The position numbers and the translations under genes are program-made. Below, in pieces: positions 7,681 to 17,319 of a DNA stretch of 64,000 nt (position 1 is its first letter; each line of letters opens with the position of its first letter). This DNA is from Aquibaculum sediminis (GTDB lineage Bacteria; Pseudomonadota; Alphaproteobacteria; Kiloniellales; DSM-21159): NCBI RefSeq assembly GCF_040712085.1, contig NZ_JBFCVK010000010.1, positions 1 to 64,000 of the forward strand, given 5' to 3'. Below the pieces are notes generated by a model. It was given only the letters and a program-made list of their open reading frames with translations. It ran no database searches and was not told the origin of the DNA.

Positions 7681-8607
7681 TCAAAGGTTGAGCACTCGGA
7701 CCGGGCGGAGTTCTCCAGCCTCGAAACGGGCAATGGCCACCAGCTTGCCGCCGGACATGGCGCAAACGGTGTCGCCCGGTTCAAGGTCTCGGACTCTTTC
7801 GGCTTGCGATCGCGACAGCAGGGAAATCGCCTGCCCGCTGCGCATCCGCCCCGCCTCGGGTTCCGTCAAGGCCAACGCCGGGATGTCGTCCAGCGCGGTC
7901 TCGACCGGGAGCACCTGCTCCACGGCGGCGGCACAATGCTCGCCCTGCTCCAGGCTGTCCAGTGAAATTGCGTCGTCTTCGGTGAAAGGCCCGACGGCCA
8001 GGCGCCGAAGTTGCGCGATGTGGCCCCGGCACCCCAGGGCATCGCCCAGATCGCGTGCCAGGCTACGCATGTAGGCGCCTTTGCCGCTGCCGACCTCGAA
8101 GACGGCATGATCGGCGTCGGGCATCTCCACCAGTTCGAAACGGTCGATGCGCACCGGGCGGGACTTCAGCGTGACCGACTCTCCGTCGCGCGCCAGATCA
8201 TAGGCGCGCTGCCCGTCCACCTTGATGGCGGAATAGGCCGGTGGAACCTGTTCGATCAGGCCGACGAAGCGCGGCAGCGCCGCCTCGATGGCCTCGCGGC
8301 TCGGGCGCAGCTGGCTGCGCTCGACCACCTCTCCCTCGGCATCGTCGCTGTCGGTGCGCTCGCCCCAGCGCACAGTGAAGCGATAGATCTTGTCGCCTTC
8401 CATGACCCAGGCCACCGTCTTGGTGGCCTCGCCAAAGGCCAGCGGCAACAGGCCGGTGGCCAGGGGATCGAGCGTGCCGCCATGGCCGACCTTGCGGGCA
8501 TCGAGCAGGCGACGCACGCGGTTGACCACGTCGGTCGAGGTCATGCCCGATGGCTTGTCGATCACCAGCCAGCCGTTGATGTCGCGGCCCTTACGTCGAC
8601 GCGCCAT
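7681..8607 (-). CDS. truB: tRNA pseudouridine(55) synthase TruB
   Basis: TruB makes pseudouridine at position 55 of the T-loop in tRNAs. The 308-residue protein begins MARRRKGRDINGWLVIDKPSG; the catalytic aspartate is in GHGGTLDPLATGLL and the RNA-binding region contains QVPPAYSAIKVDGQRAYDLAR. The frame stays open upstream, but homology starts at ATG 8607, which overlaps the end of rbfA by 17 bases. Part of the rimP-nusA-infB-rbfA-truB-rpsO operon. Confidence 0.96.
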   Translation of the reverse strand: MARRRKGRDINGWLVIDKPSGMTSTDVVNRVRRLLDARKVGHGGTLDPLATGLLPLAFGEATKTVAWVMEGDKIYRFTVRWGERTDSDDAEGEVVERSQLRPSREAIEAALPRFVGLIEQVPPAYSAIKVDGQRAYDLARDGESVTLKSRPVRIDRFELVEMPDADHAVFEVGSGKGAYMRSLARDLGDALGCRGHIAQLRRLAVGPFTEDDAISLDSLEQGEHCAAAVEQVLPVETALDDIPALALTEPEAGRMRSGQAISLLSRSQAERVRDLEPGDTVCAMSGGKLVAIARFEAGELRPVRVLNL

Positions 8608-9052
8608 CGTCGTCCTCCCGTTCCCCCAACCGACCCACCGATTGGCCCCCAGGCTGCGCGTCTTCGGCGGCCTCGGTATCCTGACGCACCCGCTCGCTGC
8701 CCAGCAGGCGGTCGATCCGCTCTGCCTCGTCGAAGGAGGTGTCGAGCCGGAAGTCCAGGCGCGGGGTGTAGCGAAGCTCCACCACATCAGCCAAGCGCCG
8801 CCGGAAGTAGGGCGCTGCCCGCTTCAGGGCCGGCAGAATCGCGTCGCGGTTCTGGCCCGCGAGCGGCAGCACGAAAGCGGTGGCGTTCTTGATGTCCGGG
8901 CTCACCCGGACTTCGGAGACGGTGATGCTTGCGGCACGCAGCGCCGGATCGTGCGCGACGCCGTCGTTGATCAACCGCGCCAGCTCATGGCGGAGCAACT
9001 CTCCCACCCGGAGCTGGCGCTGGCTGGGTGCCTTGCCTTTGGAACGAGTCAT
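8591..9052 (-). CDS. rbfA: Ribosome-binding factor A
   Basis: RbfA binds the immature 30S subunit and helps mature the 5' end of 16S rRNA. The 153-residue protein has a type II KH-like fold with the typical VGELLRHELARLI start and ASITVSEVRVSPDIKNATAFV. The acidic C-terminal extension (about residues 125-153) is disordered-looking, which is common in alphaproteobacteria. It lies 45 bases after infB and overlaps truB. Confidence 0.95.
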   Translation of the reverse strand: MTRSKGKAPSQRQLRVGELLRHELARLINDGVAHDPALRAASITVSEVRVSPDIKNATAFVLPLAGQNRDAILPALKRAAPYFRRRLADVVELRYTPRLDFRLDTSFDEAERIDRLLGSERVRQDTEAAEDAQPGGQSVGRLGEREDDDGAST

Positions 9053-9097
9053 GCGCGGGCGAACCCCCGCCGCGCCCTGGCGTCCATTCGGGACGCA

Positions 9098-11650
9098 TCA
9101 GAGCGTGCGGGCGACCTCCTGGATCTCGTAGCACTCGATGCGGTCGCCGACCTGGATGTCCTGGTAGTTATCGAAGGCCATGCCGCATTCGTAGCCTTGC
9201 TGAACCTCCCGGACCTCATCCTTGAAGCGCCGCAGCGTTCTCAAGGTGCCGTCGTGGATCACCACGTCGTCGCGCAGCAGGCGGACCTTGGCGCCGCGCT
9301 TGACCATGCCTTCGGTCACCATGCAGCCGGCAACGCGGCCGACCTTGGTGACATTGAAGGTCTGGCGGATTTCCGCGTAGCCCAGGAACTTCTCGTTCTG
9401 CTCCGGCTCCAGCATGCCCGACAGGGCTGCCTTCACGTCGTCGATCACGTTGTAGATGATCGAGTAGTAGCGGATCTCCACGCCATCGCGCCTGGCCAGT
9501 TCGCGGGCCTGAGCGTTGGCGCGCACGTTGAAGGCGATGACCAGCGCACCGGTGGCCCGCGCCAGGGTGACGTCGGACTCGTTGATGCCACCCACACCGG
9601 AGTGCAGCACGTGGGCCCGCACTTCCTCGGTGGAAAGCTTGTCCAGCGAGCTCAGGATGGCCTCGAGCGAACCATGCACGTCGGACTTGATGACCAGCGG
9701 CAGGTTGGCAGCCTCGCCTTCCTTGATCCGGCTGAGCATCTGCTCCAGCGAGCCGCGCCCCTTGGCCGTGGCGGCCTGTTGCGCCCGCTTCTTCCGCTCG
9801 GCACGGAAGGCGGCAACCTCACGGGCCCGGGAGTCGTCCTCGACCACCACGAAGTCCTCGCCGGCGTCCGGCGTGCCCGTGAGGCCCAGCACCTCCACCG
9901 GCACCGAAGGACCGGCTTCCTCGACCCGCTCGCCGCGGTCGTTGATCAGAGCACGCACGCGGCCCGATTCGCTGCCGGCCACGAAGATGTCGCCGACGCG
10001 CAGGGTGCCGCGCTGCACCAGAACCGTGGCCACTGAGCCGCGGCCCTGTTCCAGGCGCGCCTCGATGACGGTGCCCTCGGCCGGACGGCCGGGGTTCGCC
10101 TTGAGGTCGAGCAGCTCAGCCTGCAACAGGATGGATTCGATCAGGTCGGGCAGACCCTCGCGGGACAGCGCAGAGACCGGTACGCAGATGATGTCGCCGC
10201 CCATGCTTTCGGGCACGAGATTATGCTGCAGCAGTTCGGTCATGACCCGGTTGGGGTCGGCGCCCGGCTTGTCGATCTTGTTGATCGCCACCACGATGGG
10301 CACCCCGGCCGCCTTGGCGTGGCTGATGGCCTCGACCGTCTGGGCCATGATGCCGTCGTCGGCCGCGACCACCAGGATGACCACGTCGGTCACCGTGGCG
10401 CCACGCGCACGCATGTCGGTGAAGGCGGCGTGGCCCGGCGTGTCGATGAAGGTCAGACGCTGCCCGCCTTCGATCACCACCTGATAGGCGCCGATGTGCT
10501 GGGTGATACCGCCTGCTTCGCCGCCGGCGACGTCGCTCTTGCGCAGCGCGTCCAGCAGCGAGGTCTTGCCGTGGTCGACGTGGCCCATGACGGTGATGAC
10601 CGGTGGGCGCGACAGCAGGTTGGTGTCGTCTTCGTCGTCGCGCTTGAGGCCGACCTCGACGTCCTCGTCGGAAACCCGATGGGCACGGTGGCCGAACTCC
10701 TCCACCACCAGCTCGGCGGTGTCGGCATCGATGCTCTGGGTGATGGTGGCCATCACGCCCATCTTCATCAGGGCCTTGACCACCTCGCCGCCGCGCTCGG
10801 CCATGCGATTGGCCAGCTCCTGGACGGTGATGGCCTCGGGAATGGTCACGTCACGCACGATTTTCTGGCCTTGCTGCAGGCGCTCACGGGCGCGCTGCTT
10901 TTCACGTTCACGTTGCCTGCGCACCGCGGCCAGGGAGCGCTGGCGCGTCTCCTGCTCGCCGTCGTCCAGGGCGCGGGTGATGGTCAGCTTGCCCTGGCGT
11001 CGCTTCGGCTCACCCTTGGTGCGCGCAGGCGCAGGTGCCTTGACGGCCGTCTTCTTGCGTCCGCCACGGCCAGATTCTTCCTCTTCTGCCGGACGTGCCG
11101 GGGCGCGCTCGACCTTCGCCTTTGCAACCGGCTCCGCCGGCTGTTCGGCAGGCTGTGGCGCGGGTGCGGCCTCCGGCTGAGGTGCTTCGGGCTCGGCCGC
11201 TTGGGCCGGCGCAACGCTGTCCGGCTCGTCTTTGCGGCGGGCCGCCTCTTCGGCGGCGCGCTGCGCCTCTTCCTCGGCCTGCTGCTTGGCCTCTTCCTCG
11301 GCCTTGCGGCGGGCTTCCTCTTCAGCCTGACGCCGGACTTCCGCCTCCGCCTTGCGGCGTGCCTCGTCCTCACGCGCCTGTTCGATGGCACGCATGCGCG
11401 CCTCGCGCTCGGCGCGAGTCAGGCCGTCGTCGCCATGGAATTCGGGGCGCTCAGCCGCAGGTGCCTGCTCGGCGGTCTCGCCGGGGCGGTACACCCGTTT
11501 GCGTCGCACCTCGACCTGTACGGTCTTGCTGCGGCCATGGCTGAAGCTCTGCCGTACCTGCCCGGTCTCGACTGTCTTCTTCAGTTCGAGCTTCTTGGGC
11601 CGATTCAGGGTCAGCTTCTTCGCGTCGGTCTTTTCGTCGGTGGTCGTCAT
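9098..11650 (-). CDS. infB: Translation initiation factor IF-2
   Basis: IF-2 is the GTPase that places initiator tRNA on the ribosome. The 850-residue protein has an N-terminal basic segment, a long Glu/Ala/Arg-rich predicted helical linker (about residues 90-150, then Pro/Ala-rich to about 230), an IF2-N helix bundle (about 280-330), the G domain with GHVDHGKTSLLDAL, DTPGH and NKID motifs (about 350-510), and domains II to IV. I start at ATG 11650 (MTTTDEKTDAKKL), with GGGAAAAG upstream; residues further upstream in frame are not IF-2-like. It follows ylxR by 14 bases. Confidence 0.97.
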   Translation of the reverse strand: MTTTDEKTDAKKLTLNRPKKLELKKTVETGQVRQSFSHGRSKTVQVEVRRKRVYRPGETAEQAPAAERPEFHGDDGLTRAEREARMRAIEQAREDEARRKAEAEVRRQAEEEARRKAEEEAKQQAEEEAQRAAEEAARRKDEPDSVAPAQAAEPEAPQPEAAPAPQPAEQPAEPVAKAKVERAPARPAEEEESGRGGRKKTAVKAPAPARTKGEPKRRQGKLTITRALDDGEQETRQRSLAAVRRQREREKQRARERLQQGQKIVRDVTIPEAITVQELANRMAERGGEVVKALMKMGVMATITQSIDADTAELVVEEFGHRAHRVSDEDVEVGLKRDDEDDTNLLSRPPVITVMGHVDHGKTSLLDALRKSDVAGGEAGGITQHIGAYQVVIEGGQRLTFIDTPGHAAFTDMRARGATVTDVVILVVAADDGIMAQTVEAISHAKAAGVPIVVAINKIDKPGADPNRVMTELLQHNLVPESMGGDIICVPVSALSREGLPDLIESILLQAELLDLKANPGRPAEGTVIEARLEQGRGSVATVLVQRGTLRVGDIFVAGSESGRVRALINDRGERVEEAGPSVPVEVLGLTGTPDAGEDFVVVEDDSRAREVAAFRAERKKRAQQAATAKGRGSLEQMLSRIKEGEAANLPLVIKSDVHGSLEAILSSLDKLSTEEVRAHVLHSGVGGINESDVTLARATGALVIAFNVRANAQARELARRDGVEIRYYSIIYNVIDDVKAALSGMLEPEQNEKFLGYAEIRQTFNVTKVGRVAGCMVTEGMVKRGAKVRLLRDDVVIHDGTLRTLRRFKDEVREVQQGYECGMAFDNYQDIQVGDRIECYEIQEVARTL

Positions 11651-11664
11651 CTTTTCCCAAGCGC

Positions 11665-12402
11665 TCAATCGTTGGCGTCGCGGCTCTTGCCTGGCCGGTG
11701 GCCGGTGGCAGGGCTCCCGGCGTCGTGCCGGACGGCGTCGTAGGTTGCCAAGCGGGCGCAATCCACGCGCACACGCTCGGCAAGTCCACCGGGCAGCAGG
11801 GCCACGTGCACCGTGGGCCCGCGGCCCAGGGCATCGCCCAGCTCTTCGGCGGTCAGAATCTCAATCACCTCAAGGCCCGGGCAACGCCCGCGCCCCAGGT
11901 TGGCCAGTTTGGCTCGCTGCGGCAGCGAGCCGTCCGAAGCCTGGAGCAACAGCGCTGCCACGCCGCGTTCCAGCGGCCCACGGGCCTTGTCGTGCCCGGC
12001 GGCAACCAGACCGGCGCGGCGCGCCAGCCCCAGACTGTCCCGGCAGCGGCGGCGCAGCGCGCCACCAAGCCGGTCGATCAAATCCTCCGGAACGATGACC
12101 GGCATGCGGGCCGACCGGGCAAAGAGCTTGCGCGCCACGGCGCGTTCCAGCAGCCCCTTGTCGGGCCGGATCCACAGGCCGCGTCCCGGTAGGCGTCCGG
12201 CCAGGTCCGGCACCAGGGTGCCGTCCGGTCCCACGACGAACCGCAGGAGGCAATCTTGCGGCAGACGCTCGCCGCTGGCAAGGCAACGTCGAATCGGCGC
12301 CTGCCCCGTCGCCACAGGCTCTTCAGCCTCCGGTGCCGGTGGTGGTCCATCGGGTGGCGCGTACTGCGCCCCGATCACTGCCGATTCCTGCTCCGCCATC
12401 AT
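11665..12402 (-). CDS. ylxR: YlxR/DUF448-type nucleic-acid-binding protein with C-terminal L7Ae-like domain
   Basis: The 245-residue protein combines an N-terminal DUF448 (YlxR) domain (IRRCLASGERLPQDCLLRFVVGPDG, PGRGLWI) at about residues 35-110 with an L7Ae/L30e-like domain (SLGLARRAGLVAAGHDKARG) at about 120-215. Alphaproteobacteria typically carry this fused form between nusA and infB, annotated as an RNA-binding protein. Start ATG 12402 overlaps the nusA stop; a second ATG follows immediately at 12399. The precise role is uncertain; YlxR has been linked to RNase P and transcription in Gram-positives. Confidence 0.9.
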   Translation of the reverse strand: MMAEQESAVIGAQYAPPDGPPPAPEAEEPVATGQAPIRRCLASGERLPQDCLLRFVVGPDGTLVPDLAGRLPGRGLWIRPDKGLLERAVARKLFARSARMPVIVPEDLIDRLGGALRRRCRDSLGLARRAGLVAAGHDKARGPLERGVAALLLQASDGSLPQRAKLANLGRGRCPGLEVIEILTAEELGDALGRGPTVHVALLPGGLAERVRVDCARLATYDAVRHDAGSPATGHRPGKSRDAND

Positions 12403-13958
12403 GCCTGGGATGTCTGCTCCTCGCCTTGGGCTGTTTCGCCTTGTTCCTCAGCCGGCGTGTCCTCAAACCAGTGGGCCCGCGCGGCCATGATGATGCTGTT
12501 GGCCTCATCTTCGCTGGGGGCCAGGTCGCCCAGGAGCTCGATCAGCTCGTCGGCCGCCAGGTCACCCACGTCGTCCAATGTCTTGATGTCGCTCTCGCCG
12601 AGGCGTGCCACCATGGCCGAGGTGAGGCCTTCCAGAGCCGCGACCTCTTCGCTGACCCCGGCGCCGCGCCAGCTCTCCTCATGGCGGCGGTCCTCTTCTT
12701 CCAGGAAGTTGCGGGCACGCTGCTGCAGCTCGCCCGCGACATCCTCGTCGAAGCCCTCGATCTCGGTGAGCTCCTCCAGCGGGAGGTAGGCCACCTGGTC
12801 GATGGAGGTGAAGCCCTCGGCCACCAACAGATGGGCGATCACGTCGTCCACATCCAGGGCGTCGATGAACATCTGGGAGCGCGAGCGGAATTCCTCCTGC
12901 CGGCGCTGGCTCTCTTCCTCTTCGGTGAGGATGTCGATGTCCCAGCCGGTGAGCTGCGAGGCGAGGCGGACGTTCTGGCCGCGCCGCCCGATGGCCAGGG
13001 ACAGCTGCTCGTCGGGCACCACCACCTCGATGCGACCCTGCTCTTCGTCAAGCACGACCTTGCTCACCTCGGCCGGCGCCAGGGCGTTGACCACGAAGGT
13101 GGCCGGGTCCGGCGACCAGGGAATGATGTCGATCTTCTCGCCCTGCAGCTCGCCAACCACGGCCTGTACGCGGCTGCCGCGCATGCCCACGCAGGCGCCG
13201 ACGGGGTCGATGGAGCCGTCGTGGCTCAGCACGGCGATCTTCGCCCGGCTGCCCGGATCACGCGCCACCGACTTGATCTCGATGATGCCGTCGTAGATCT
13301 CCGGCACTTCCTGGACAAAGAGCTTGGCCATGAACTGCGGATGGGAGCGCGAAAGGAAGATCTGCGGCCCGCGGGTTTCCTGGCGGACATCGGAAATGTA
13401 GGCGCGCACGCGATCGCCGGTGCGGAAGGATTCGCGCGGCAGCGTCTCGTCGCGGCGCAGCAGACCCTCGGCGCGACCGAGGTCGACGGTGACGTTGCCG
13501 AACTCGTTGCGCTTTACCAGGCCGTTGACCACCTCGCCCACGCGATCCTTGAACTCGTCGTACTGGCGGGAGCGCTCGGCTTCGCGCACCTTCTGCACGA
13601 TGACCTGCTTGGCGGTCTGGGCGGCGATGCGGCCCAGGTCGATCGGCGGCAGCTCGTCACTGAGCACGTCACCGATCTGGGCATCGGGTTGGCGCAGACG
13701 GGCGTTCTCCAAGTCCAGCTCGGTGAACTCGTTCTCCACCGTCTCGACCACCGTGTGGCAGCGCTTCAGGCGGATCTCGCCGGTGCGGCGGTCGATCTCG
13801 GCGCGAATGTCGTGCTCCTGGCCGTACTTGGCCCGGCCTGCGCGCTGAATGGCCTGTTCCATGGCCATCAGCACTTCGTCCGCCTCGATGCCCTTTTCCC
13901 GGGCTACGGCGTCCGCCACCTGGAGCAGCTCCGTCCGCTGAAGTGTGGTCGCTTCCAT
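12399..13958 (-). CDS. nusA: Transcription termination/antitermination factor NusA
   Basis: NusA binds RNA polymerase and modulates pausing, termination and antitermination. In the 519-residue protein an N-terminal RNAP-binding domain (about 1-130) is followed by S1 (about 135-200), two KH domains (GACVGMRGSRVQAVV and LAIGRRGQNVRLASQLTGW) and C-terminal helix-hairpin-helix-like repeats (about 355-485), ending in a Glu-rich tail. I take ATG 13958, with GGAA six bases upstream; an in-frame TTG four codons earlier is the alternative. Between rimP and ylxR as usual. Confidence 0.97.
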   Translation of the reverse strand: MEATTLQRTELLQVADAVAREKGIEADEVLMAMEQAIQRAGRAKYGQEHDIRAEIDRRTGEIRLKRCHTVVETVENEFTELDLENARLRQPDAQIGDVLSDELPPIDLGRIAAQTAKQVIVQKVREAERSRQYDEFKDRVGEVVNGLVKRNEFGNVTVDLGRAEGLLRRDETLPRESFRTGDRVRAYISDVRQETRGPQIFLSRSHPQFMAKLFVQEVPEIYDGIIEIKSVARDPGSRAKIAVLSHDGSIDPVGACVGMRGSRVQAVVGELQGEKIDIIPWSPDPATFVVNALAPAEVSKVVLDEEQGRIEVVVPDEQLSLAIGRRGQNVRLASQLTGWDIDILTEEEESQRRQEEFRSRSQMFIDALDVDDVIAHLLVAEGFTSIDQVAYLPLEELTEIEGFDEDVAGELQQRARNFLEEEDRRHEESWRGAGVSEEVAALEGLTSAMVARLGESDIKTLDDVGDLAADELIELLGDLAPSEDEANSIIMAARAHWFEDTPAEEQGETAQGEEQTSQA

Positions 13959-13985
13959 CTCGCGTTCCAACCTATTGAGTCAGGT

Positions 13986-14555
13986 CTAAATTTCGGTTTC
14001 CGGCGCGTCGTCGCTTTTCGCAGTCGCGGCAATCAACGCGTCGGTCAGCACCAGTTTCGCCCGCGCAATCGCCGAGAAGGGGAAGCGGTGCAACGCTTCG
14101 CTCTCGCTTTCTTGCAGCAGGATTTCTTCGCCCTCGACCCCGCCGAGCAGGCCCCGAAAGCGCTTGCGCCCCTCCTGTGGGGACGTCAGTTCGATCTTGG
14201 CCTCGAAGCCGGTCCAGTTGCGATAGTCCTTCAAGCGCGTGAGAGGACGATCGAGCCCCGGCGAGGAGACCTCGAGGCTGTAGGTCCCCGAAATCGGGTC
14301 CTCCACGTCGAGCACGGCCGAGACGCTGCTGCTCAGATCAGCGCAGTCCTCGATCCCCATGCTGCCGTCGGGCCGTTCGGCCATGATCTGCAGGGTCTGG
14401 CGACCGCCGTCACCGGTGAGCTGAACGCGCACAATCTCGAATCCCAGATCGGCAACGGTCGGGGCAATCAGGCGCTCGACCTCTGCCGCCTTCCCTTCAC
14501 TGGTGCGCGCCGGCTCTGCCGACCGCCCTTCGACGCTCTCACGCGGATCTTGCAC
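13986..14555 (-). CDS. rimP: Ribosome maturation factor RimP
   Basis: RimP is needed for 30S subunit maturation. Recognisable parts are VERLIAPTVADLGFEIVRVQL, the SSSVSAVLDVEDPISGTYSLEVSSPGLDRPL core and the C-terminal SH3-like part. There is no ATG before the conserved region: I choose GTG 14555 (GGAG-like signal upstream, 189 residues); TTG 14600 would add 15 residues. It starts directly after a terminator of the metK-trmB operon and is the first gene of the nusA-infB operon. Confidence 0.93.
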   Translation of the reverse strand: MQDPRESVEGRSAEPARTSEGKAAEVERLIAPTVADLGFEIVRVQLTGDGGRQTLQIMAERPDGSMGIEDCADLSSSVSAVLDVEDPISGTYSLEVSSPGLDRPLTRLKDYRNWTGFEAKIELTSPQEGRKRFRGLLGGVEGEEILLQESESEALHRFPFSAIARAKLVLTDALIAATAKSDDAPETEI

Positions 14556-14611
14556 TTCGTCCGTAAACTCCCGCCCAAGGCTTTGTGACAGTGCCGGCAA
14601 CCGGGCGTAAC

Positions 14612-14636
14612 AAAAAAGGCGGGCCAGTGGCCCACC
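14612..14636 (-). terminator. Rho-independent terminator between trmB and rimP
   Basis: On the minus strand the GC-rich stem GGGCC-ACT-GGCCC, extended by two G-C pairs beyond one mismatch, is followed directly by CC and six T. It separates the metK-trmB transcript from rimP-nusA. Confidence 0.75.
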
Positions 14637-14719
14637 ACAGCAAAACGGCTCGGCAAGATCACAAGATCAAGCCAAGACCCTATGGCACAGAGACACACTA
14701 TGCCCCGTTGGCGCGGATT

Positions 14720-15451
14720 TCAAGCACAAAGGCCGGCGTTCGACCGGCGGACACGCCTGCGAAACCGCAGGAAGGCCGGTGGTCGACCCTCCTCCAACGC
14801 TTTGGCCTCATATCGGGTCTGGGGCCAGTTTTCCGGCCGGTGCCGCCAATCCTCAGCGCGTTCGGCCAGCCATTCAAAGTCCGGATGGGCCAGCAGGTGG
14901 CGCAGCATCCAGGTGAGATAGCCCGGATCGTCGCTGGCGAGCCGAAACTCGCCGTCGTCCACCATGGCCGCGGCCAGGAGGTCGAGGGTTTCCGGCTGCA
15001 CGAAGCGCCGCTTGTGATGGCGGGTCTTGGGCCAGGGGTCGGGGAACAAAAGGAAGGCGCGCGTGAGGCTGGCCTCTGGCAGCAGCGGCAGCAGGGCGCG
15101 GGCATCCTCCTCGAGTATGCGGACATTGTCGCCGCGCTGCTCCACAAGGCTGCGCAGCAGAGTGGCAATGCCGTTGCGGAAGATCTCGGCACCGATGATG
15201 CCGACATGAGGATGCGCGGCCGCCTGGGCGGCCAGGTGCTCGCCCCCGCCGAAGCCCACCTCGAGCCAGTACTCGCGGCACGAGGGGAAGAGGGCCTGGA
15301 GGTCGAGCACTACCGGCGGGTCGGGCAGTGTCAGTGCCCGCCGCGGCAGCTCTTCGTCGATCAGATGCTGCAGCGACCGGCGCAGGGGTCGCCCCGTGCG
15401 CCGGCCATGCAGCTTCGCGGCGGGAGGCCGCGCCTCACCGCTCGCAGACAT
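14720..15451 (-). CDS. trmB: tRNA (guanine(46)-N7)-methyltransferase
   Basis: TrmB transfers a methyl group from SAM to N7 of G46 in the tRNA variable loop. The 243-residue protein shows the SAM-binding motif WLEVGFGGGEHLA, the conserved GAEIFRNGI, and the active-site stretch LLFPDPWPKTRHHKRRF. Start ATG 15451 overlaps the metK TGA by four bases (ATGA), indicating coupling; metK makes the cofactor SAM. Confidence 0.96.
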   Translation of the reverse strand: MSASGEARPPAAKLHGRRTGRPLRRSLQHLIDEELPRRALTLPDPPVVLDLQALFPSCREYWLEVGFGGGEHLAAQAAAHPHVGIIGAEIFRNGIATLLRSLVEQRGDNVRILEEDARALLPLLPEASLTRAFLLFPDPWPKTRHHKRRFVQPETLDLLAAAMVDDGEFRLASDDPGYLTWMLRHLLAHPDFEWLAERAEDWRHRPENWPQTRYEAKALEEGRPPAFLRFRRRVRRSNAGLCA

Positions 15452-16623
15452 CAGGCTCCGAAAGCGCGACGCAGTTCGTCCACCAGGTCCGTCCGCTCCC
15501 AGGAGAAGCCGCCGTCGGCATCCGGCGCGCGGCCGAAGTGACCGTAGGCCGCAGTGCGGGCGTAGATCGGACGGTTCAGCTTCAGGTGCTCGCGAATGCC
15601 CCGGGGGCTGAGGTCCATGACCTCGCGCAGCACCTTCTCCAGCTTGTAGGGATCGACCTCGGCCGTGCCGGCAGTCTCCACATAGAGACTGATCGGCTTG
15701 GAGACACCGATGGCATAGGACACCTGGATCAGACACTGCTTGGCGAGGCCGGCAGCAACCACGTTCTTGGCCAGGTAGCGCGCGGCATAGGCGGCCGAAC
15801 GGTCCACCTTGGTCGGATCCTTGCCCGAGAAGGCACCGCCGCCGTGCGGCGCCGCACCGCCGTAGGTGTCCACGATGATCTTGCGACCGGTCAGGCCGGC
15901 ATCACCGTCGGGACCACCGATGACGAAGCGACCGGTCGGGTTGACGTAGAGCTCCTCCTCCGGCGGCATCCAGCCGTTGGGCAGGCAGTGGGAGATATGG
16001 CCGCGCACGATCTCGCGCAGCTCCTCCTGGGTCGCCTTTTCCGAATGCTGGGTGGAGACCACCACGGAGGTGACGCCGACCGGAATGCCGTCTTCGTACT
16101 GCAGCGTCACCTGACTCTTGGCATCGGGCTCCAGGATGGGCTCGGCGCCGGAGTGGCGGGCTTCGGCCATGGATTTCAGAATTGCATGGGAATAGTGGAT
16201 TGGCGCGGGCATGAGCGCATCGGTCTCATCGCAGGCGAAACCGAACATGATGCCCTGATCGCCAGCACCCTCGTCCTTGTTGCCGGCGGCGTCCACGCCC
16301 ACGGCGATGTCAGCGGACTGCTGATGCACATGCACGGCGACGTCCATGGTTTCCCAGCTGAAACCTTCCTGACGATAGCCGATGTCGCGCACCGCCGCCC
16401 GGGCGACGTCTTCCATCATTGCCGCATTCACGGCCTCCGGCCCACGGACCTCGCCGGCAAGCACGACGCGGTTGGTGGTCGCCAAGGTCTCCACCGCTAC
16501 TCGTGACAGTGGGTCATGGGAGAGGTAGGCGTCGACGATCGCATCGGAGATGCGGTCACACACCTTATCCGGATGGCCCTCGGAAACTGATTCGCTGGTG
16601 AAGAGATAGCGGCCTTTACGCAC
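15451..16623 (-). CDS. metK: S-adenosylmethionine synthetase
   Basis: MetK makes SAM from methionine and ATP. The 390-residue protein contains SESVSEGHPDKVCDRISD at the N-terminus, the ATP-binding GAGDQGIMFGFA and the phosphate-binding GGGAFSGKDPTKVDRSAAY. The start is GTG 16623. The gene lies downstream of an XRE regulator and couples to trmB. The 171-base leader has no SAM riboswitch that I could recognise. Confidence 0.97.
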   Translation of the reverse strand: MRKGRYLFTSESVSEGHPDKVCDRISDAIVDAYLSHDPLSRVAVETLATTNRVVLAGEVRGPEAVNAAMMEDVARAAVRDIGYRQEGFSWETMDVAVHVHQQSADIAVGVDAAGNKDEGAGDQGIMFGFACDETDALMPAPIHYSHAILKSMAEARHSGAEPILEPDAKSQVTLQYEDGIPVGVTSVVVSTQHSEKATQEELREIVRGHISHCLPNGWMPPEEELYVNPTGRFVIGGPDGDAGLTGRKIIVDTYGGAAPHGGGAFSGKDPTKVDRSAAYAARYLAKNVVAAGLAKQCLIQVSYAIGVSKPISLYVETAGTAEVDPYKLEKVLREVMDLSPRGIREHLKLNRPIYARTAAYGHFGRAPDADGGFSWERTDLVDELRRAFGA

Positions 16624-16794
16624 GATAATAAATCCTCGTCGCTGTCTTAGAAGTAAGCGAGATTGCCCGAACGGGCGGGCTTAACCTGCCGCTTGATAGC
16701 AGCAAGTACAAGGCCCCCTCCGGGAGACTCCCATTTTGCGCCGGCTCGGGCAGCGCCGCTCCGGCTATGCTGTCGTGGTAGTGAAGCCGCCGAT

Positions 16795-17277
16795 TTATTT
16801 CGATTCTTCGTTGTCTTCCTCAGCCTTGCGGCCGTCCAACGCCGCCAGGGCCTTGGTCATCTCGAAGAGCCGCTTGCGCATCTCCGGCCTGCTGATGCGG
16901 TAATAGGCGCGCACCAGCTCCAGGGTTTCCCGCTTAATCACCGGGTCCGGAGCGGGCATGTAGTCCTCCAGCTCCAGCTTTTCCGCAAGCACCCGGCTCG
17001 GCGAGCGGGCGGCGACCTCTTCGGGCATATCTGCGAAGAAGAAGTTCATATCGGTGTCGAGCACCTGCGACAGGTCATACAGGCGGCTGGCGCTGATTCG
17101 GTTGCTGCCCCGCTCGTACTTCTGCACCTGCTGGAAGGTCAGGCCGATGGCTTCTCCCAGTCTTTCCTGGCTGAAGCCCATCAGCGTGCGCCGCTGTCGC
17201 ACGCGCCTGCCGACGTGAACGTCCACTGCGTTGGGGCGCCCTGCGCCCCGACCCCGTATACCCTGCCCCTTGGCCAT
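16795..17277 (-). CDS. XRE-family helix-turn-helix transcriptional regulator
   Basis: This 160-residue protein has a Cro/CI-type HTH at about residues 22-78 (VGRRVRQRRTLMGFSQERLGEAIGLTFQQVQKYERGSNRI) followed by a helical C-terminal region. Close relatives sit next to metK and trmB across alphaproteobacteria and are annotated as XRE regulators. I choose ATG 17277, four bases after AAGGAGG; the ATG directly before it is too close to the ribosome-binding site. A 14-bp palindrome in its own promoter suggests autoregulation. Its targets are not visible from sequence. Confidence 0.9.
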   Translation of the reverse strand: MAKGQGIRGRGAGRPNAVDVHVGRRVRQRRTLMGFSQERLGEAIGLTFQQVQKYERGSNRISASRLYDLSQVLDTDMNFFFADMPEEVAARSPSRVLAEKLELEDYMPAPDPVIKRETLELVRAYYRISRPEMRKRLFEMTKALAALDGRKAEEDNEESK

Positions 17278-17319
17278 CATGCCTCCTTGTTGCACCGCAA
17301 TTTTTCCGCGGAATGCTTG

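Noticed and set aside
11100..11400. Repetitive stretch in the N-terminal part of infB
   Set aside because: It encodes the Glu/Ala/Arg-rich helical linker of IF-2, a normal low-complexity region rather than a DNA repeat element.
16624..16794. Possible SAM riboswitch upstream of metK
   Set aside because: A small GC stem (GCCCG with CGGGC) is present, but I could not match the SAM-II, SAM-V or SAM/SAH consensus elements by eye.
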